This document shows, in pieces, positions 27,863-38,859 of a stretch of DNA of 64,000 nt. Position numbers and translations under genes: made by a program. Within the stretch, counting starts at the first letter, position 1, and the number at the start of each line of letters is the position of its first letter. The notes under the pieces were generated by a model that worked only from the letters and a program-made list of their open reading frames with translations, was not told the origin of the DNA and made no database searches. Source of the DNA: Rebecca billardiae RCC1528 (lineage: Eukaryota > Haptophyta). The stretch spans positions 1,240,001 through 1,304,000 of the forward strand of contig OZ251223.1 in NCBI GenBank assembly GCA_965240325.2, read 5' to 3'.

Positions 27863-30526
27863 GTAAGCTTCGGATCACTGATCAGTGTCCGACTGTCCGC
27901 CAACAGTGAGACTGAGAGAGTGACTAGTCATCATAGTTGAGAGTCAGGCGGCCAGATCACTCACTGGCAGCAGATAGATGCCTGCGGAGTGCGGACAGAC
28001 GCGCGGACGGCCCCGGAGCCGGTGCCAACGGTCCGAGCCGACTCACTGCGAACGTTTACGTTGCAGGACTTGGCTGTGAATCTGTGTCTGTGATGACGAC
28101 CGCGAGTCCGAGAACCCGCGAATTTATTATTAAGCGCATCATAAATTATTGACTGCTAATATAATATTGACGATAATGGCGCACGCCCCCCCCCCCCGAA
28201 AGGTCTGAGCGTGAGCGAAAGCCGGGGGGGGGGGCGGCGCACGTGCTCCGCAAAATTAGGGGGGCCAAAGTGGCACTGTGACGTGACTGACGGCTACGAG
28301 CGCTGGTCCTAGCGAGTGTTTAGCGCTGATTTCGGGCTGGATCATTTGCCCTCTGGAGGGGTCTGGGCCAGCCAAGTAAAAAAAGCAGATGCACATACCC
28401 TGAATATAGGGCGTAACGGCTAGCATATTTACTTATTAGAACGAGCCTGAACTTATTGGAAACGGTATGTAACGGCCGTCCTATGTGTGACATATAGAGC
28501 ATGTCGACCTCACTTTGATAGAGCATCTCGGCAAGATCGTTCTGAGTCCCCAGCAGCAGCAGGTCCCAACATGCGATATAGGCTGTGTACTGGCAGGCTG
28601 TCAAACACGTAGTTTCCCGGAAGCCACTGGTCGTTACATATCCACCGTGTATATAGGCGCCATGCTGATGAATACAGTCTCGTAAGATCTCGAGCTGCGA
28701 GATACGTTTTCAGACTGTGTATACGGCCACGCGTATGGCGTATTGCAGACATGATGGACCCAAAGCACCGGCCCCATGTCCTCAGCCCGGGAGTACTCTC
28801 GATCATAGTCAAGGTTTGAAGTCACTCGAGCCAACCGTCACCGCTCCATGGCCGATACATACGAGGCAGGTCAAATCTGTCGTCGTCGCAGTGCGGCACA
28901 GTGCCGAGGCATGCGATTCGGCAGCAGACACCTGCTCCAGGCGGTGGCTGGCGTCTCTGCGCCAAACCAGGCTGGATGGGATCGGTCCATATAGGCACGC
29001 TCTACCCTGTTCCGCGCTAATTATGGGCTTTGGGGCGGGTATTCGGCCTACAGAGGCTGATCCGGCGCTGTTCGGCGCTCCTGGCTGACTGCGCGGAGCC
29101 CAACGGCACGCGCCGGCGTGTGCGAGATGTCAAGATTGAGACGGTCTCTGACGCTCCCGCCGGTCGTGGGCGCACCAGGGTGCATGGGGGCCCATCTGCA
29201 TCTGCTTCTGCAGGCATGCGCGTCCCAGGGGCGCGCTTGCAGGCACGGTCGAGTGCACGTCGAACCCGTGTCGAATGAGCCATCCGCAGCCTGCGAGCAC
29301 GTCCGCGACGTCCTGAGAGGCGAATGGGAGGCGCCCCGACGCCATCTGGGGGCACGCATGACCCATACCCAACGTGCTGACCATCGCAAGTGCCACGGCA
29401 GGTGCAAAAACGGGCCCTACAAGCGGAACATGACAGTTGCGAGCTCCGCGGAGGTGTTGCGCGCGAGCTCGCGCCGGTCTGCTGACGGCGATTCCGGCGC
29501 AGCAGGGCAGGTTAGGCGAGCTGGGCATCCACATACATACATGGGCACTTGGTGCGAGCATCGATCTCAACTGTGCGAGTTGATCATGAGCCACACCGTG
29601 CGGTAGCGTGATGAGCGAACGCAGCGCGCCAATTCAAGCCGGCCGACGCGCGCCGCGCGCGGCGCGAGGTGGCCAAGAAGCGGGTGGTGAGCCGCTGGTG
29701 GCACAAAGACAAAAGTCAGTAGCGCCCACCAGCGTCACGCGCGCGCGCTCCCGAGACCATCTCGGCGTCTAATAGGTCGCGAGCGCGCGGCGGTCCACTG
29801 CCTCCGGCCGCTCGTGCTCGAGCGGAACCGAGCTCTGAGCGCCCGAACGCGTCGGAGCTCGATTTTCGAGCGGGGTCCGAGAAAAAGGCTCCGCGCCACC
29901 CTAAAAGGCCGAGGGAGGAGCGAAAATGCGCCGCGGCTTGGATTTTGTTTTTTAAATGGGCGGTTTGGCCCCCCTAGCAAAATCAAAAAGAGGATGCGCG
30001 CAGGATTTTGGGGATTTTTCGGTAGGTGGCCACCGCGTATGAGTGGATATCGCTGCCGCAATGATTGCGTTTGTACTGCCCCTTAATTTTAACGATAGTA
30101 ACACTTAGGGGAATGCAGGGTGGAATAGCACATAACACCAGCCGTGTGTTAGAACATTCCGTCATAGTAAGATGCCTGAATTGTAAGAGCCTGAAACAGC
30201 TCGCCAACCATAGAAACGATAGGTTGGGTCGTCAGCTTTGATTCACGCGCTTCTGAAAAACAGCGTTTTAGATTAGACGCATCCCTCTTCTCTTATAAGA
30301 GAACTGCGCTTCAAAAACACCGTTTCAACGAAAGACGATCGCCCGCCATTCAACTGAAACGAGAGCTGTTCACTCATCAGATTCATCAAAGCGACGCGAT
30401 ATGGTATTGCGCGGGTAGCTTGAATCGACCTTCCCGCGCGCCCTGGTATCATACGGTTAGGACCACCCTTGCGGTTAGCAAGCTACTGTTGTTGATATAC
30501 TTTTGGTCATCTGTTGATACGACGTC
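27863..30526. other. gene-poor region
   Basis: 2.66 kb without a supported gene. It contains a C-run/G-run inverted pair (28186-28234), a lower-GC stretch (28380-28900), and overlapping frames at 29050-29600 on both strands with no recognised motif. The patch at 29760-30010 is purine- and T-run-rich. No RNA gene was recognised. Confidence 0.5.
28186..28234. repeat. C12 ... G11 inverted homopolymer pair
   Basis: A run of 12 C (28186-28197) and a run of 11 G (28224-28234) are separated by 26 bp and flanked by GCGCACGC and GGCGGCGCACGTGC. They could pair as a hairpin, or the G-run could form G-quadruplex structures. Run length is uncertain in assemblies. Confidence 0.85.
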
Positions 30527-30579
30527 AATGCGGGTGGCAATCCATTCTTGGATTGCAAGAATGGATTGCCACCCGCATT
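30527..30579. repeat. perfect 24-bp palindrome with 5-bp loop
   Basis: The arm 30527-30550 (AATGCGGGTGGCAATCCATT then CTTG) is repeated exactly inverted at 30556-30579 around the spacer GATTG. It stands at the left edge of the complex inverted structure that follows, and ACCCGCATTT recurs near the right edge at about 32600. Confidence 0.97.
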
Positions 30580-30580
30580 T

Positions 30581-32531
30581 ACCAGGTCGTTCCCCGTGCA
30601 CTGGGAATCCGCGGTTTCGCCCTATTCAGAGCGCGAGGCCGCGGCATAGCAACGCAGATTTAGTCTTCCGCTTCGTCTATCAGACCACTTGAACGATCTA
30701 ATCGAGCTTTCCAATTGAAAATGACGAAACTAGATCCATCCATTGGAGAAGCCAAATCCCGAGCGCGGCAAAGCCGTGGAACGCAGTAATCAGCCTCGTC
30801 AGCGATAGTCCGCTCACGAAATCGATGCGCTGGAAATGAGTTCTTCGTGTGCAACCTGGAGGCGGGAGCCCTCCGCCGCGGGTGCGGAGCACCGATTCTG
30901 ACCCGCCCCCTGCGGCTGCGGCCGGGCACGAGTGCGATGCCGCTGGCCCCGGCTGGGGGGCGCGCCCGGGCCAGGGCACTGCGGGCGCGGATGTGCTCGC
31001 GGAGCCGGCGTGCGTGGACGGGCTGTTGCGGGAGAGTATCTGCCGCCCTCCTGCGCCGTGCGACTTGCGCCACGCCTCTTTCGCCTCGGCTCAGGGCAGC
31101 GCACACGCGCGCGCCGCCTCCGAAGGCCAGCCTTGCCTGCGCCGCAGCCGGTCGCGCGCGCGCCGTGCGCGGCGTGGTCGGGAAGGAACGGGGGGTGCTG
31201 CCGGGCGAGATGGCGACATCATGTGCGCACGCCATGCCGCCGCGCCACGCCTTGCCGAGCGTGTCGCCGGTCCGTTTGCACGCCTCTTCCAGTTGTCACA
31301 AATGGTGTCAGGTGTGCCGCACGGCCTCGCGGTCGTGACCGCTGGGGGGCGCGCCCGGGCCAGGGCGCTGCGGGCGCGGATGTGCTTGCGGAGCCGGCGT
31401 GCGTGGACGGGCTGTTGCGGGAGAGTATCTGCCGCCCTCCTGCGCCGCGCGACTTGCGCCACGCCTCTTTCGCCTCGGCTCAGGGCAGCGCGCACGCGCG
31501 CGCGCCGCCTCAAGGCCAGCCTTGCCTGCGCTGCAGCCGACCGCGCGCGCGCCGTGCGCGGCGTGGTCGGGAAGGAACGGGCGCGGCTGCCGGGCGAGAT
31601 GGCGATATCATGTGCGCACGCCATGCCGCCCCGCCACGCCTTGCCGAGCGTGTCGCCGGTCCGTTTGCACGCCTCTTCGAGTTGTCACAAATGGTGTGCA
31701 CGCGGCCTCGCGGTCGTGACCGCCTTGTCGGGACGATCATTGAGACACAGAACAGTGCCAGACGGGCACGCGGGAAACTCTTACATGAATGTTCATCACT
31801 GCGTGGTCATGTAGAAGTGCTGGGTGCGACGCTTTCCTCGCGCGGATGCACTTTCATCATCTTCTTCGAGCTCAGGTCTGGCTTCAGGCACGACAAGAAA
31901 GCAGCACTCGTCAACAGCTGTGCGGATCCGTTATCGTGCCCTTTCGCGGCGCCGCGGGGCGGCATGGCGTGCGCACATGATGTCGTCATCTCGCCCGGCA
32001 GCACCCCCCGTTCCTTCCCGACCACGCCGCGCACGGCGCGCGCGCGGTTGGCTGCGGCGCGGCAGTGCTCGGGCCTCGAGGCGGCGCGCGCGTGCGCGCT
32101 GCCCTGAGCCGCGGCGAAAAGAGGCGTGGCGCGAGACGCGCGGCGCAGGAGGGCGCCAGATACTCTCCCGCGACAGCCTGTCCACGCAAGCCGGCTCCGC
32201 GAGCACATCCGCGCCCGCAGCGCCGTGCGGCGTGCCCCGGGCGCGCCCCGCCAACGGCGCTCGGCCGCCTTGCCGCTGCCCGCCTGCCGCCGAGGGCAAA
32301 AGGTCAAGATTTGGTCGGCCCTCGCCTGCCGAGCCGCCACCGGGGGCTCCGCCCTGCCTTCTATCTCGTTGCGGCTCAATTTTGGGATTGCGAGACCAGC
32401 TCATCGATTGACGCACATCCGCACCCGCGAGACCTGAAAATCTTATTCGCGGGTAGCGACGGGTGCGTCCTGCGGCTGTTTTTCTCGTATGTCCAAACCG
32501 CGGATTCCCAGTGCAGGGGGAACGACCTGGT
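30581..32531. mobile_element. inverted-repeat-bounded composite repeat with internal direct and inverted blocks
   Basis: The outer arms 30581-30617 (ACCAGGTCGTTCCCCGTGCA...) and 32495-32531 are inverted copies matching at 36 of 37 positions. Inside, a block of about 389 bp occurs twice in direct orientation (about 30951-31339 and 31340-31728; both begin GGGGGGCGCGCCCGGGCCAG) and once, about 310 bp, inverted (about 31935-32250). Between them is a unique spacer (31730-31930). Arg/Ala-rich frames run through the blocks on both strands; the frames are not conserved between copies, so I do not call a gene. Confidence 0.8.
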
Positions 32532-32679
32532 AGACGAGCCTAAAATCTCATGAGCATAAGAATTTCTACCGCTTCAAGTACGACGAATTGATTCAAAGCC
32601 AAATGCGGGTGTGATTCGACGTTATGATCCATCTGCAATCATTATAGGAGCTCTCTGAAAATAAGACTACCAGTAGTGT

Positions 32680-33650
32680 CCTGACGCGTGACGATTCAGA
32701 TCGCGAGGCGTCACGTTGCGCCGGCCGGCTCGCGCAAAACACGACGAGTACGAGCCGATCGTCGCGCGCGGCCTCTGCGCGCGCGCGGCGGCGCGGCGCG
32801 CGGCCGGGCGCGGGAGCCTGGGCGGCGGCGGGCGCGCGGTGGGGCGTGTGCTGCCCGAGAGGCTGGCGCACTCGCCCAGCGCCGCCGCGCACACCGCCGC
32901 CGACCTCGCGCGCACGCCCTCCGTCGCGGCGACGACGGCGACGACGGCGGCGCGCGCGGGCGGCAGACGCTGTGCGAGCGCGCCACCGCCGACGCCGTCG
33001 CGCCGCCGCTGCCCCCGCCGCACCGTGCCGCCGTCGCAGAGGCCGCGCCGCCGTTGGTCGACGCGCGCGCACGCGTCGCCACGGCCGCCGCCGTCGAGAT
33101 TCATCAATTATCAAGATCGGCGCGGGCGTAGACGCTGCGGCTCGCGCAACGCGCCGCCGCCGCCGCCGCCGCTCCCCCCGCCCCCGTCCGCCCTCCCGCC
33201 CGTCCCGCGCCTCGACGGCGCGCGCCTCCAAAATGTGTGCACCACCGTGCACCGCGCCTCGTGGCGGACGGCGCGGCGCACTGGGCCGCGGCCGTGTGGG
33301 CGATGGCGCGCGGCGCGCGACCCGACGTACGCGGCGGCGCTCGGCCGCACGCTCGAGGGGCCGCTGTGCGCGCTCGCCGCGCCGCCGCTGCCCGCCGCCG
33401 CCGCAAGCCGCAAGTCGCTCGCGCGCCGCGGCCGCGGCCGAGGCGGGACGGGCGGGAGGCGGCGGCTCGGCGCGCGCTGCGGAGGCGCCGCTGCTGCCGC
33501 TGCGCGCGGCGCAGCGGCTTCTCGCGTAGTGGTCGGGCGCGGCGCTGAGTGGCTGCTCTGCGCGCAGCGCGGCTGCGCACACAACGCGCGTGCGAGCTCG
33601 CGTGCACCCCCGGCGCCGCCGCCCGGCTGTCGGACTCGCCAGTGACTCGG
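32680..33650 (+). pseudogene. GC-rich, coding-like tract with shifted frames
   Basis: The plus strand shows G/C-ending codon use, but only by changing frame. LCERATADAVAPPLPPPHRA is in one frame (about 32960-33050). VADGAAHWAAAVWAMARG (about 33260-33315) is followed in another frame by RDPTYAAALGRTLEGPLCAL (about 33318-33380), and EAPLLPLRAAQRLLA then stop is in a third (ending about 33528). This pattern suggests a decayed gene, or a gene with sequencing indels. No family is recognised. The minus-strand frames have poorer composition. Confidence 0.35.
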
Positions 33651-33776
33651 CTGCATTCGGCGCATGCACCCGTCCGACCGTCCGACCGTGTCGTCACAAG
33701 CCGGCGGCTGCTGCTCACAAGCTGCGTGATTCGTGACGAAGAAAGAACGTCAACGCGACAACTAGCAGCCACTATC

Positions 33777-33856
33777 GGGCCGTGCGCCCTCAACTTCGTT
33801 GTTTACTACCCGAAGATCGGCGTAGCCGATCATATCATATCATATCATATCATATT
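33777..33856. repeat. second copy of the CALNFVV-encoding fragment, followed by (CATAT)n
   Basis: 33777-33834 matches 4555-4615 (GGGCC-TGCGCCCTCAACTTCGT, then ACTACCCGAAGA, then CGGCGTAGCCGATCATA). A short pentamer repeat (CATAT) about 25 bp long follows at once. The flanks are unrelated, so this is a dispersed fragment. Confidence 0.8.
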
Positions 33857-34182
33857 CTGGTGAACACAGCTTTAAACAATTTTAATTCGTGACAAAGCCC
33901 TGGGAGTGGGAGACCCAGCTCCGACCCCCTTTAATTGGGTGTCACCTACTGCTGTCCAAAGTAATACCGGAGTAGGAATACGAACAATGGGGCCTCAAAC
34001 GTTTTTTGATTAGGCACGCCTCGGGAATCGAGAACGCATGTCGTTACCTTTTTGAGCGCGCGCTATAGGGATGTCGTTGCGATTCCCACAAATCTGGTGG
34101 CGATCTTACCGGTACCCCCTTACCCGGTACCGCCTTACGCCCTTCCCCAAACTCCCGCCTCGAGAAGCGCCGAGGGGTTGTC

Positions 34183-35490
34183 TTGACCGTGCTCGACATG
34201 GCCGCGTCGGCTGGCGATGTCGTGCACGAGATCGATTTGTTCGTGCTGTACGCGGCGTGTGTCGTGCAGATGAGGAAGCGGAGCGCGGCGGCGTGCGCGC
34301 AGTTCGCCAACGTGCGTGCAGCCCTGGCCATTCTCATCCGCCGGTACCGCGGCGTGGGCGACGCGGGCGGCGCGCGCATTTCGGACGCGCTGTCCAAACA
34401 CGTCGCGCGCTGGGACGAGCGCGTCGCCGGGCTGCGCGCGTCCGAACTGCGCGACGAGCCGTTTGTCGAGCTGGCGCGTCTCGCCGTGCAGCCGCACGAC
34501 GCCACGCGTTCGGGCGCGCGCGCGCCCGCAGCCTCGCACCCAAGCTGCGAGACGCCGGCGGCGCTCGACGCGTGCCTCGCGCAGCTGCGCGCGCGGCTGG
34601 CGAGCACGCTGAACGACGTGGACGAGGCGCGCAACGCGGAGCGTCGCGACACACGCCGCGCGCAACGAGCCGCCCCGCGCGTGGCGCGCGACCCCGCCGC
34701 GACCGACGCGGTCGCGCGCCAACACGGCGCGCGGGTTACGCGCGGGCAACCCCACGCGCCGGCCAGAGCTGCAGCTGCTGCACGACTACCACGCGTCGAC
34801 GGGCGGCTTCCGCGTGGCGAACAGCATGCGCCTCGCCGCGCGCCCGCCCGACGCGCCGGATCACGCCGCCACGGTCGTGGAGGTCAAGGCGGACATTCGC
34901 GCGTGCGCCGAGCTCACCGACGCGGACGTGGCGCGCGTCACGGGGGCGTTCGCGCGCGCGGACGGCGCGGTCACGATGCACGTGTGCGGCGCGTGCGGCA
35001 TTCGCGACCCGACGATCGCGTACACGCGCAGCGTGCCGCTCGCCGACCTGCCCGACTCGCACTGGCTCGTCATAACCCCCGCGGGCCTCGCCGACCTCGA
35101 CGCGTTGCCGCACATCCATCTGCTCGCCGAGCGGCCGCCCGCGCCGCGCGCGCCGCCGCCGCCGTCCGACGACGCGCAGCCGCCGCCGCTCGAGCCGCGG
35201 TACGAGGAGGTGCGCGTGCGCCGGCGCGAGCTGCACAACATGTACACCGACGCGAGCCGCTCGTACCACGTCGTGCCGGCTCGCCCCGCACCCGTGCAGA
35301 CCCGAGACCGGTGGGCCATCCGCTGTGCGTGCCGTTGCCGCGCCGTCGTGCCCGAGCGGCCGTGCGCAGCGACGACTGCATCGACGCGCGCCTCGCCGTG
35401 CGCCTCGGTGGGCTGCGTGCAATGAACCGCGGTGGCGGTGCGGTACCGTGCTGTGGCGCCGCGCGCGCGCGCCTGCGGCGCGCCACCGGA
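34183..35490 (+). pseudogene. probable Helitron-type protein remnant (N-terminal zinc-binding region)
   Basis: A frame from about 34183 (VLDMAASAGDVVHEIDLFVL, then Ala/Arg-rich) runs to about 34770. Coding then continues in another frame: RPELQLLHDYHASTGGF (about 34755-34810), VEVKADIRACAELTDADVAR, MHVCGACGIRDP, LADLPDSHWLVITPAGL and VRRRELHNMYTDASRSYHVV (to about 35290), with a further shift at about 35320. A CGxCG-type motif, LPxxHWL and LHNxYxxxxxxYHVVP in this order recall the region before the helicase in Helitron and PIF1-like proteins of algae. No replication-initiator or helicase domain is present, so it is a broken 5' fragment. The family call is from memory of the pattern and is tentative. 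Confidence 0.4.
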
Positions 35491-36383
35491 TGATACCGTT
35501 ATAGTCAGCGCTGAACGGCCAACTCGTCCCATCGTCGTCGGGTCTGCCGGCCCTAACCAGCTTCTCCGTCGCGTCCTACACGCGCTGTGTTCGACCAGCC
35601 CCACCGGGACAAGGCCGCCAGGCCCCCGCACGGTGTGACGGCACGCACACGCACGGCGCACATCAGCCTGCATGCAGTCGCTGTAGATTGGCGCACCGGG
35701 ACAATGTGATCGTCCGATCCCCGGCACACCGTCGCGGCGCTCACAGAATACGCACTCACTCGCTCCCATCACATCCAACCCATTCCTCATCAGGCGACAA
35801 ATAATGGCGCAAATCCTGAATATCGGCATCCATATATTTCACAGCACGTATGCATTCCGCGACGCAGCGGCTCCGTTGCAGGAAATAGCCGCTAGCCACA
35901 GATGTGCGATGCCACCCCCTCATCGTCAGTCACGGCCCGGCTCGCGTAACTGTCGTACCACAACTTACCACAAGACGATCGGAACTTCACACAACACATT
36001 GCGGCCGCCCCCTGAATATATTATAAGATTATATTAAAGATTAATACGCCATATTATAGCACTTTTAGCAGCGCGCAGAATCTAATAGTCTCAATCGGCG
36101 CCCGTCGCCGCGCTGTGTGTTCGACCAGCCCCACCGGGACAAGGCCGCTAGGCCCCCGCTGTTTATATGCCAATTCCGATTAATACTACTCGGCCGAGTC
36201 AAAGAGTGAGTCAGCCGTGAGCAAGTACTGTGATCCGCCAGAATCCGGGCAGTGCTGCCCGGAGCTGGTACCGGGTAGAATAAGGCCAGAGCAGACCGCG
36301 GAAACGCCCTGTTGGCCTGTCGTCTGCTGCTTCATGAGGTCCTAGTTCTCTTTGGCGCGCGGCCGATGATTGCGACGGTATCA
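35491..36383. other. intergenic region with a short direct repeat
   Basis: About 0.9 kb. The sequence GCTGTGT(GT)TCGACCAGCC then CCACCGGGACAAGGCCGC occurs at about 35584-35630 and again at about 36113-36158. An AT-rich patch lies at 36015-36070. No gene is supported. Confidence 0.6.
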
Positions 36384-37175
36384 TCACTGAGACGATGCCA
36401 TGAAAAGGCGGATCATCTTTGGATAGGACGACGTCTGCACGAACACGTCGCCTGGGCCGGTGAGCACCGTGTTGAAGAGGCCCTCGCCCCCGCAGCAACA
36501 GACGGCAAAAGAGCCAGTCTGGCGCACATCGAACTTGACGCTTTCGGAGAACGCCAGGAGGGAGCCCGTCTCCACGAGCATCTCCTCGCCTGCCGCGAGC
36601 TTCTTCTTGATCACCGTGCCTCCGCCAGAGAGAAGGGCGACCGAGTCTTCGCCTGCGCCGTTGATCTGCTGGACGATGGGCGGCAGTCCACCGCAGCAGC
36701 ATGCCGTAAGAGAGCGCGCAGGCACCAAGCCGGCGGTGACTGTCACGTCGGGCGTGCTCGCCATCCACGCGCCCTGGGCCGCAATCAGCCGGCCATTGTA
36801 ATCGCGCATGTGAATTGGGATGACGCCTGCCATGGGCGCATTTGTCGAGAGGCCGAGGTAGGCGGGCTCAGAGGTCATGTTGGTGAACATGATCTTGAAT
36901 ACATTCTCACCGCCAACCATACCGCCCAGGTTGAGTGCCGCGTCCATTTTCACGCCCGGTGACATGAAGTTCAGGGCGCCGCGCTCGGCCGCAAACTGCT
37001 CGCCAGGTGCGAGTGTCTTCGTGACGATGCAGTAGCGCTCGCCCTTGACCTCGTACCCCGGCGGCCAGTCGCGCGTGCCCGTGCGGCCAAGCGCCGTTGG
37101 CTTCGTCCAGTACGCCGGCGGCCCCTCGGCCGACATCCCTTCGGGCCGCCCCCCCGGCCGTCCAGCGTTGTCCAT
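36384..37175 (-). CDS. AIM24/DUF124 family protein (paralogue a, intronless)
   Basis: 263 residues from the ATG at 37175. It shows the family's repeated beta-strand blocks: TKTLAPGEQFAAERGALNFM, VFKIMFTNMT, GTVIKKKLAAGEEMLVETGS, LLAF, GSFAVCCCGGEGLFNTVLTG and PGDVFVQTSS. The family (TIGR00266/AIM24) includes the yeast mitochondrial inner-membrane protein Aim24 and bacterial homologues; its biochemical function is poorly known. It differs from the two neighbours in lacking an intron and the CDCNP motif, and has SLTACCCGGLPP at the corresponding place. The N-terminus (PGGRPEGMSAEGPPAYW) is Gly/Pro-rich with no clear targeting signal. Confidence 0.8.
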   Translation of the reverse strand: MDNAGRPGGRPEGMSAEGPPAYWTKPTALGRTGTRDWPPGYEVKGERYCIVTKTLAPGEQFAAERGALNFMSPGVKMDAALNLGGMVGGENVFKIMFTNMTSEPAYLGLSTNAPMAGVIPIHMRDYNGRLIAAQGAWMASTPDVTVTAGLVPARSLTACCCGGLPPIVQQINGAGEDSVALLSGGGTVIKKKLAAGEEMLVETGSLLAFSESVKFDVRQTGSFAVCCCGGEGLFNTVLTGPGDVFVQTSSYPKMIRLFMASSQ

Positions 37176-37492
37176 TGGCCCCTTGCGCACCCGGCTGCAG
37201 CTGGGAGGCCTTTGCCGGGCCGCCGCCGCCGCCGCCGGCGATGCATCATGATCAGTCCGGTGACGATTTCATCAATAATAATATGTTCGCAGCCTCTCTG
37301 ATCAAGGCAGCGGCGAAAAGCGAGCGCGTTCCGAACGCGGGGTAACTGGCGGCGGTAGTTTTGGGCGGCGGAGCAGTCGTCCTTGGCACTCATATGACAG
37401 TCGTCACATGAACACTCACGGCGCCATCGCGCGCGCCCGACCGGGGCGGGGGCCGGGTGGACACGAGGAGACGGAGTACTCAGGCTGGGCGC
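37176..37492. other. intergenic region
   Basis: 317 bp between AIM24-family paralogues a and b. Includes the 5' region of paralogue a. Nothing else was recognised. Confidence 0.6.
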
Positions 37493-38519
37493 TCACCCAA
37501 GCCCCCCGTCAAACGCCACGCCACCCATCATCCCACGCGCTGGCCTGAACCGCACGTACCACTGGAGCGCCTTGACCATCTTGCCCTTGGTGTACGACTG
37601 GAAGTAGACATTGCCCGGACCGGTCACCGTCGTGTTGAACAAGCCCTCGCCGCCGCAGCACGCGGTACACATGTTCCCGGTCATCTGGATGTCGAGCTCG
37701 ACGCCCTCTTCCCACGCGATCAGCGCCGTCGTCTCGAGCACCAGCTGCTCGCCCTCCGCCAGCTCCTTGTGCATCACCGTGCCGAACGACCAGACGAACG
37801 CCAGGTCGTCGCCCTCGATCGTCTGCCGGATGCAGCCCTGCCCGGCGCAGCACGCGGTGCGCGGGTTGCAGTCGCAGTCAAAGCTCACGTCGGTGCCCTC
37901 CGTGCCGACAAAGAACGTGCCGTTCTTCGTGCGGTACTTCCGCTCTCCCGTCGTCCCGTCGTCCCGCTGCAGCTCGAGCGGCACCACTGCGGCGCGACAG
38001 AAGGTCGCCAGTGGGAGCGCGTGCTGTGTGAGGGCGCGCCTCGAGTGCGCGCGCACGCGTGCGCAGTCGGGCGTGGCGCGACGAACGTAGCTGCGCACGC
38101 GTACCCTTGCCCGGGAACTTTGGCGTGAGCGCAATCACCGCCTTCTCCTCGGCCGTATTCGTGAACGTCGTCAGGCAGCAAGCCTCCCCCGAGAAGCAGC
38201 GGCCGCAGCACTTCAGCGGATTACAGCTCACGCCCGGATAGATCACGATATCCATGGCCATCATCGAGCCGGGCTCGGCGAGGATCTTCTCGCCGGGCTT
38301 GAGCACGAAGTTGAGCACCTGCATGTCCGCGCCCGAGATCTCGTACCGCCCCGACGCCGCCGTGCCCGGGAGCACTTCGGAGATGCCCTTTGCGTCGGGA
38401 GGCGCCATCACCGCGTCATCGGCGTCTACGCCGGTGGACGCCTCGACGCCATCGGGGAGAAGACTCTCCTTTGGAGGCGGCTCCTCCGCGACGTTTGGCT
38501 TGCCACCGCAGCAGAGCAT
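37493..38519 (-). CDS. AIM24/DUF124 family protein (paralogue b); exons 38519-38105 and 37986-37493
   Basis: 302 residues after splicing. The start MLCCGGKPNVAEEPPPKESL has paired Cys residues that might be lipidated. The domain begins near residue 55 (GRYEISGADMQVLNFVLKPG, then ILAEPGSMMAM) and includes RCFSGEACCLTTFTN, VVPLELQRD, SFDCDCNPRTACCAGQGCIR, HKELAEGEQLVLETTALIAW and MCTACCGGEGLFNTTVTGPG. Intron 37987-38104 (118 bp, GTACGC...CGCAG) is phase 1, just before VVPLEL. Without splicing the frame is lost, so the intron is well supported. The Cys-rich loop is shared with paralogue c and may bind metal. Divergent from paralogue c (340 bp between starts). Confidence 0.85.
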
Positions 38520-38859
38520 CGCGCCTGACCGCGCGAGGCCCTGCCTCTCGGCAGCCGTCCGCGGACTCGCGGATCGACCCGTCCGCGATGCTGAGGTTGG
38601 AAGGAGCCGAAGACAGTCGGCTGCAGAACAGTTGACGAAGCTTCTATTCAGATACCCACCTGCTCGATGTGTCTCAATATGCCCAATTATCAACAGCCAG
38701 CTGCGCTCGTTCTTGTTGTCTCACTTTTCGACGTGAACGCAAGAACGAGAAGTATAATAATCAAGTCGAGCTTCGGCATTGTCAGGGCTTTCTGAGCTTT
38801 GGACGGCTGTGCGGTGATCTCGCGTCGCAGGCGGGTGCCCGGCCACGGCGGCGGCTGCG
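38520..38859. promoter_or_regulatory. shared 5' region of divergent AIM24-family genes b and c
   Basis: 340 bp between two head-to-head starts (38519 and 38860). It must hold both promoters. No TATA box or clear paired motif was recognised; the middle (38690-38790) is less GC-rich. Confidence 0.45.

Noticed and set aside
28320-29606. Frames of 60-160 codons on both strands in the gene-poor region
   Set aside because: No motif, weak codon bias, and mutually overlapping; not enough to call a gene.
30660-32107. Arg/Ala-rich frames (about 190-390 codons) across the 30.6-32.5 kb repeats
   Set aside because: The frame is not preserved between the three copies of the block, and no domain is recognisable.
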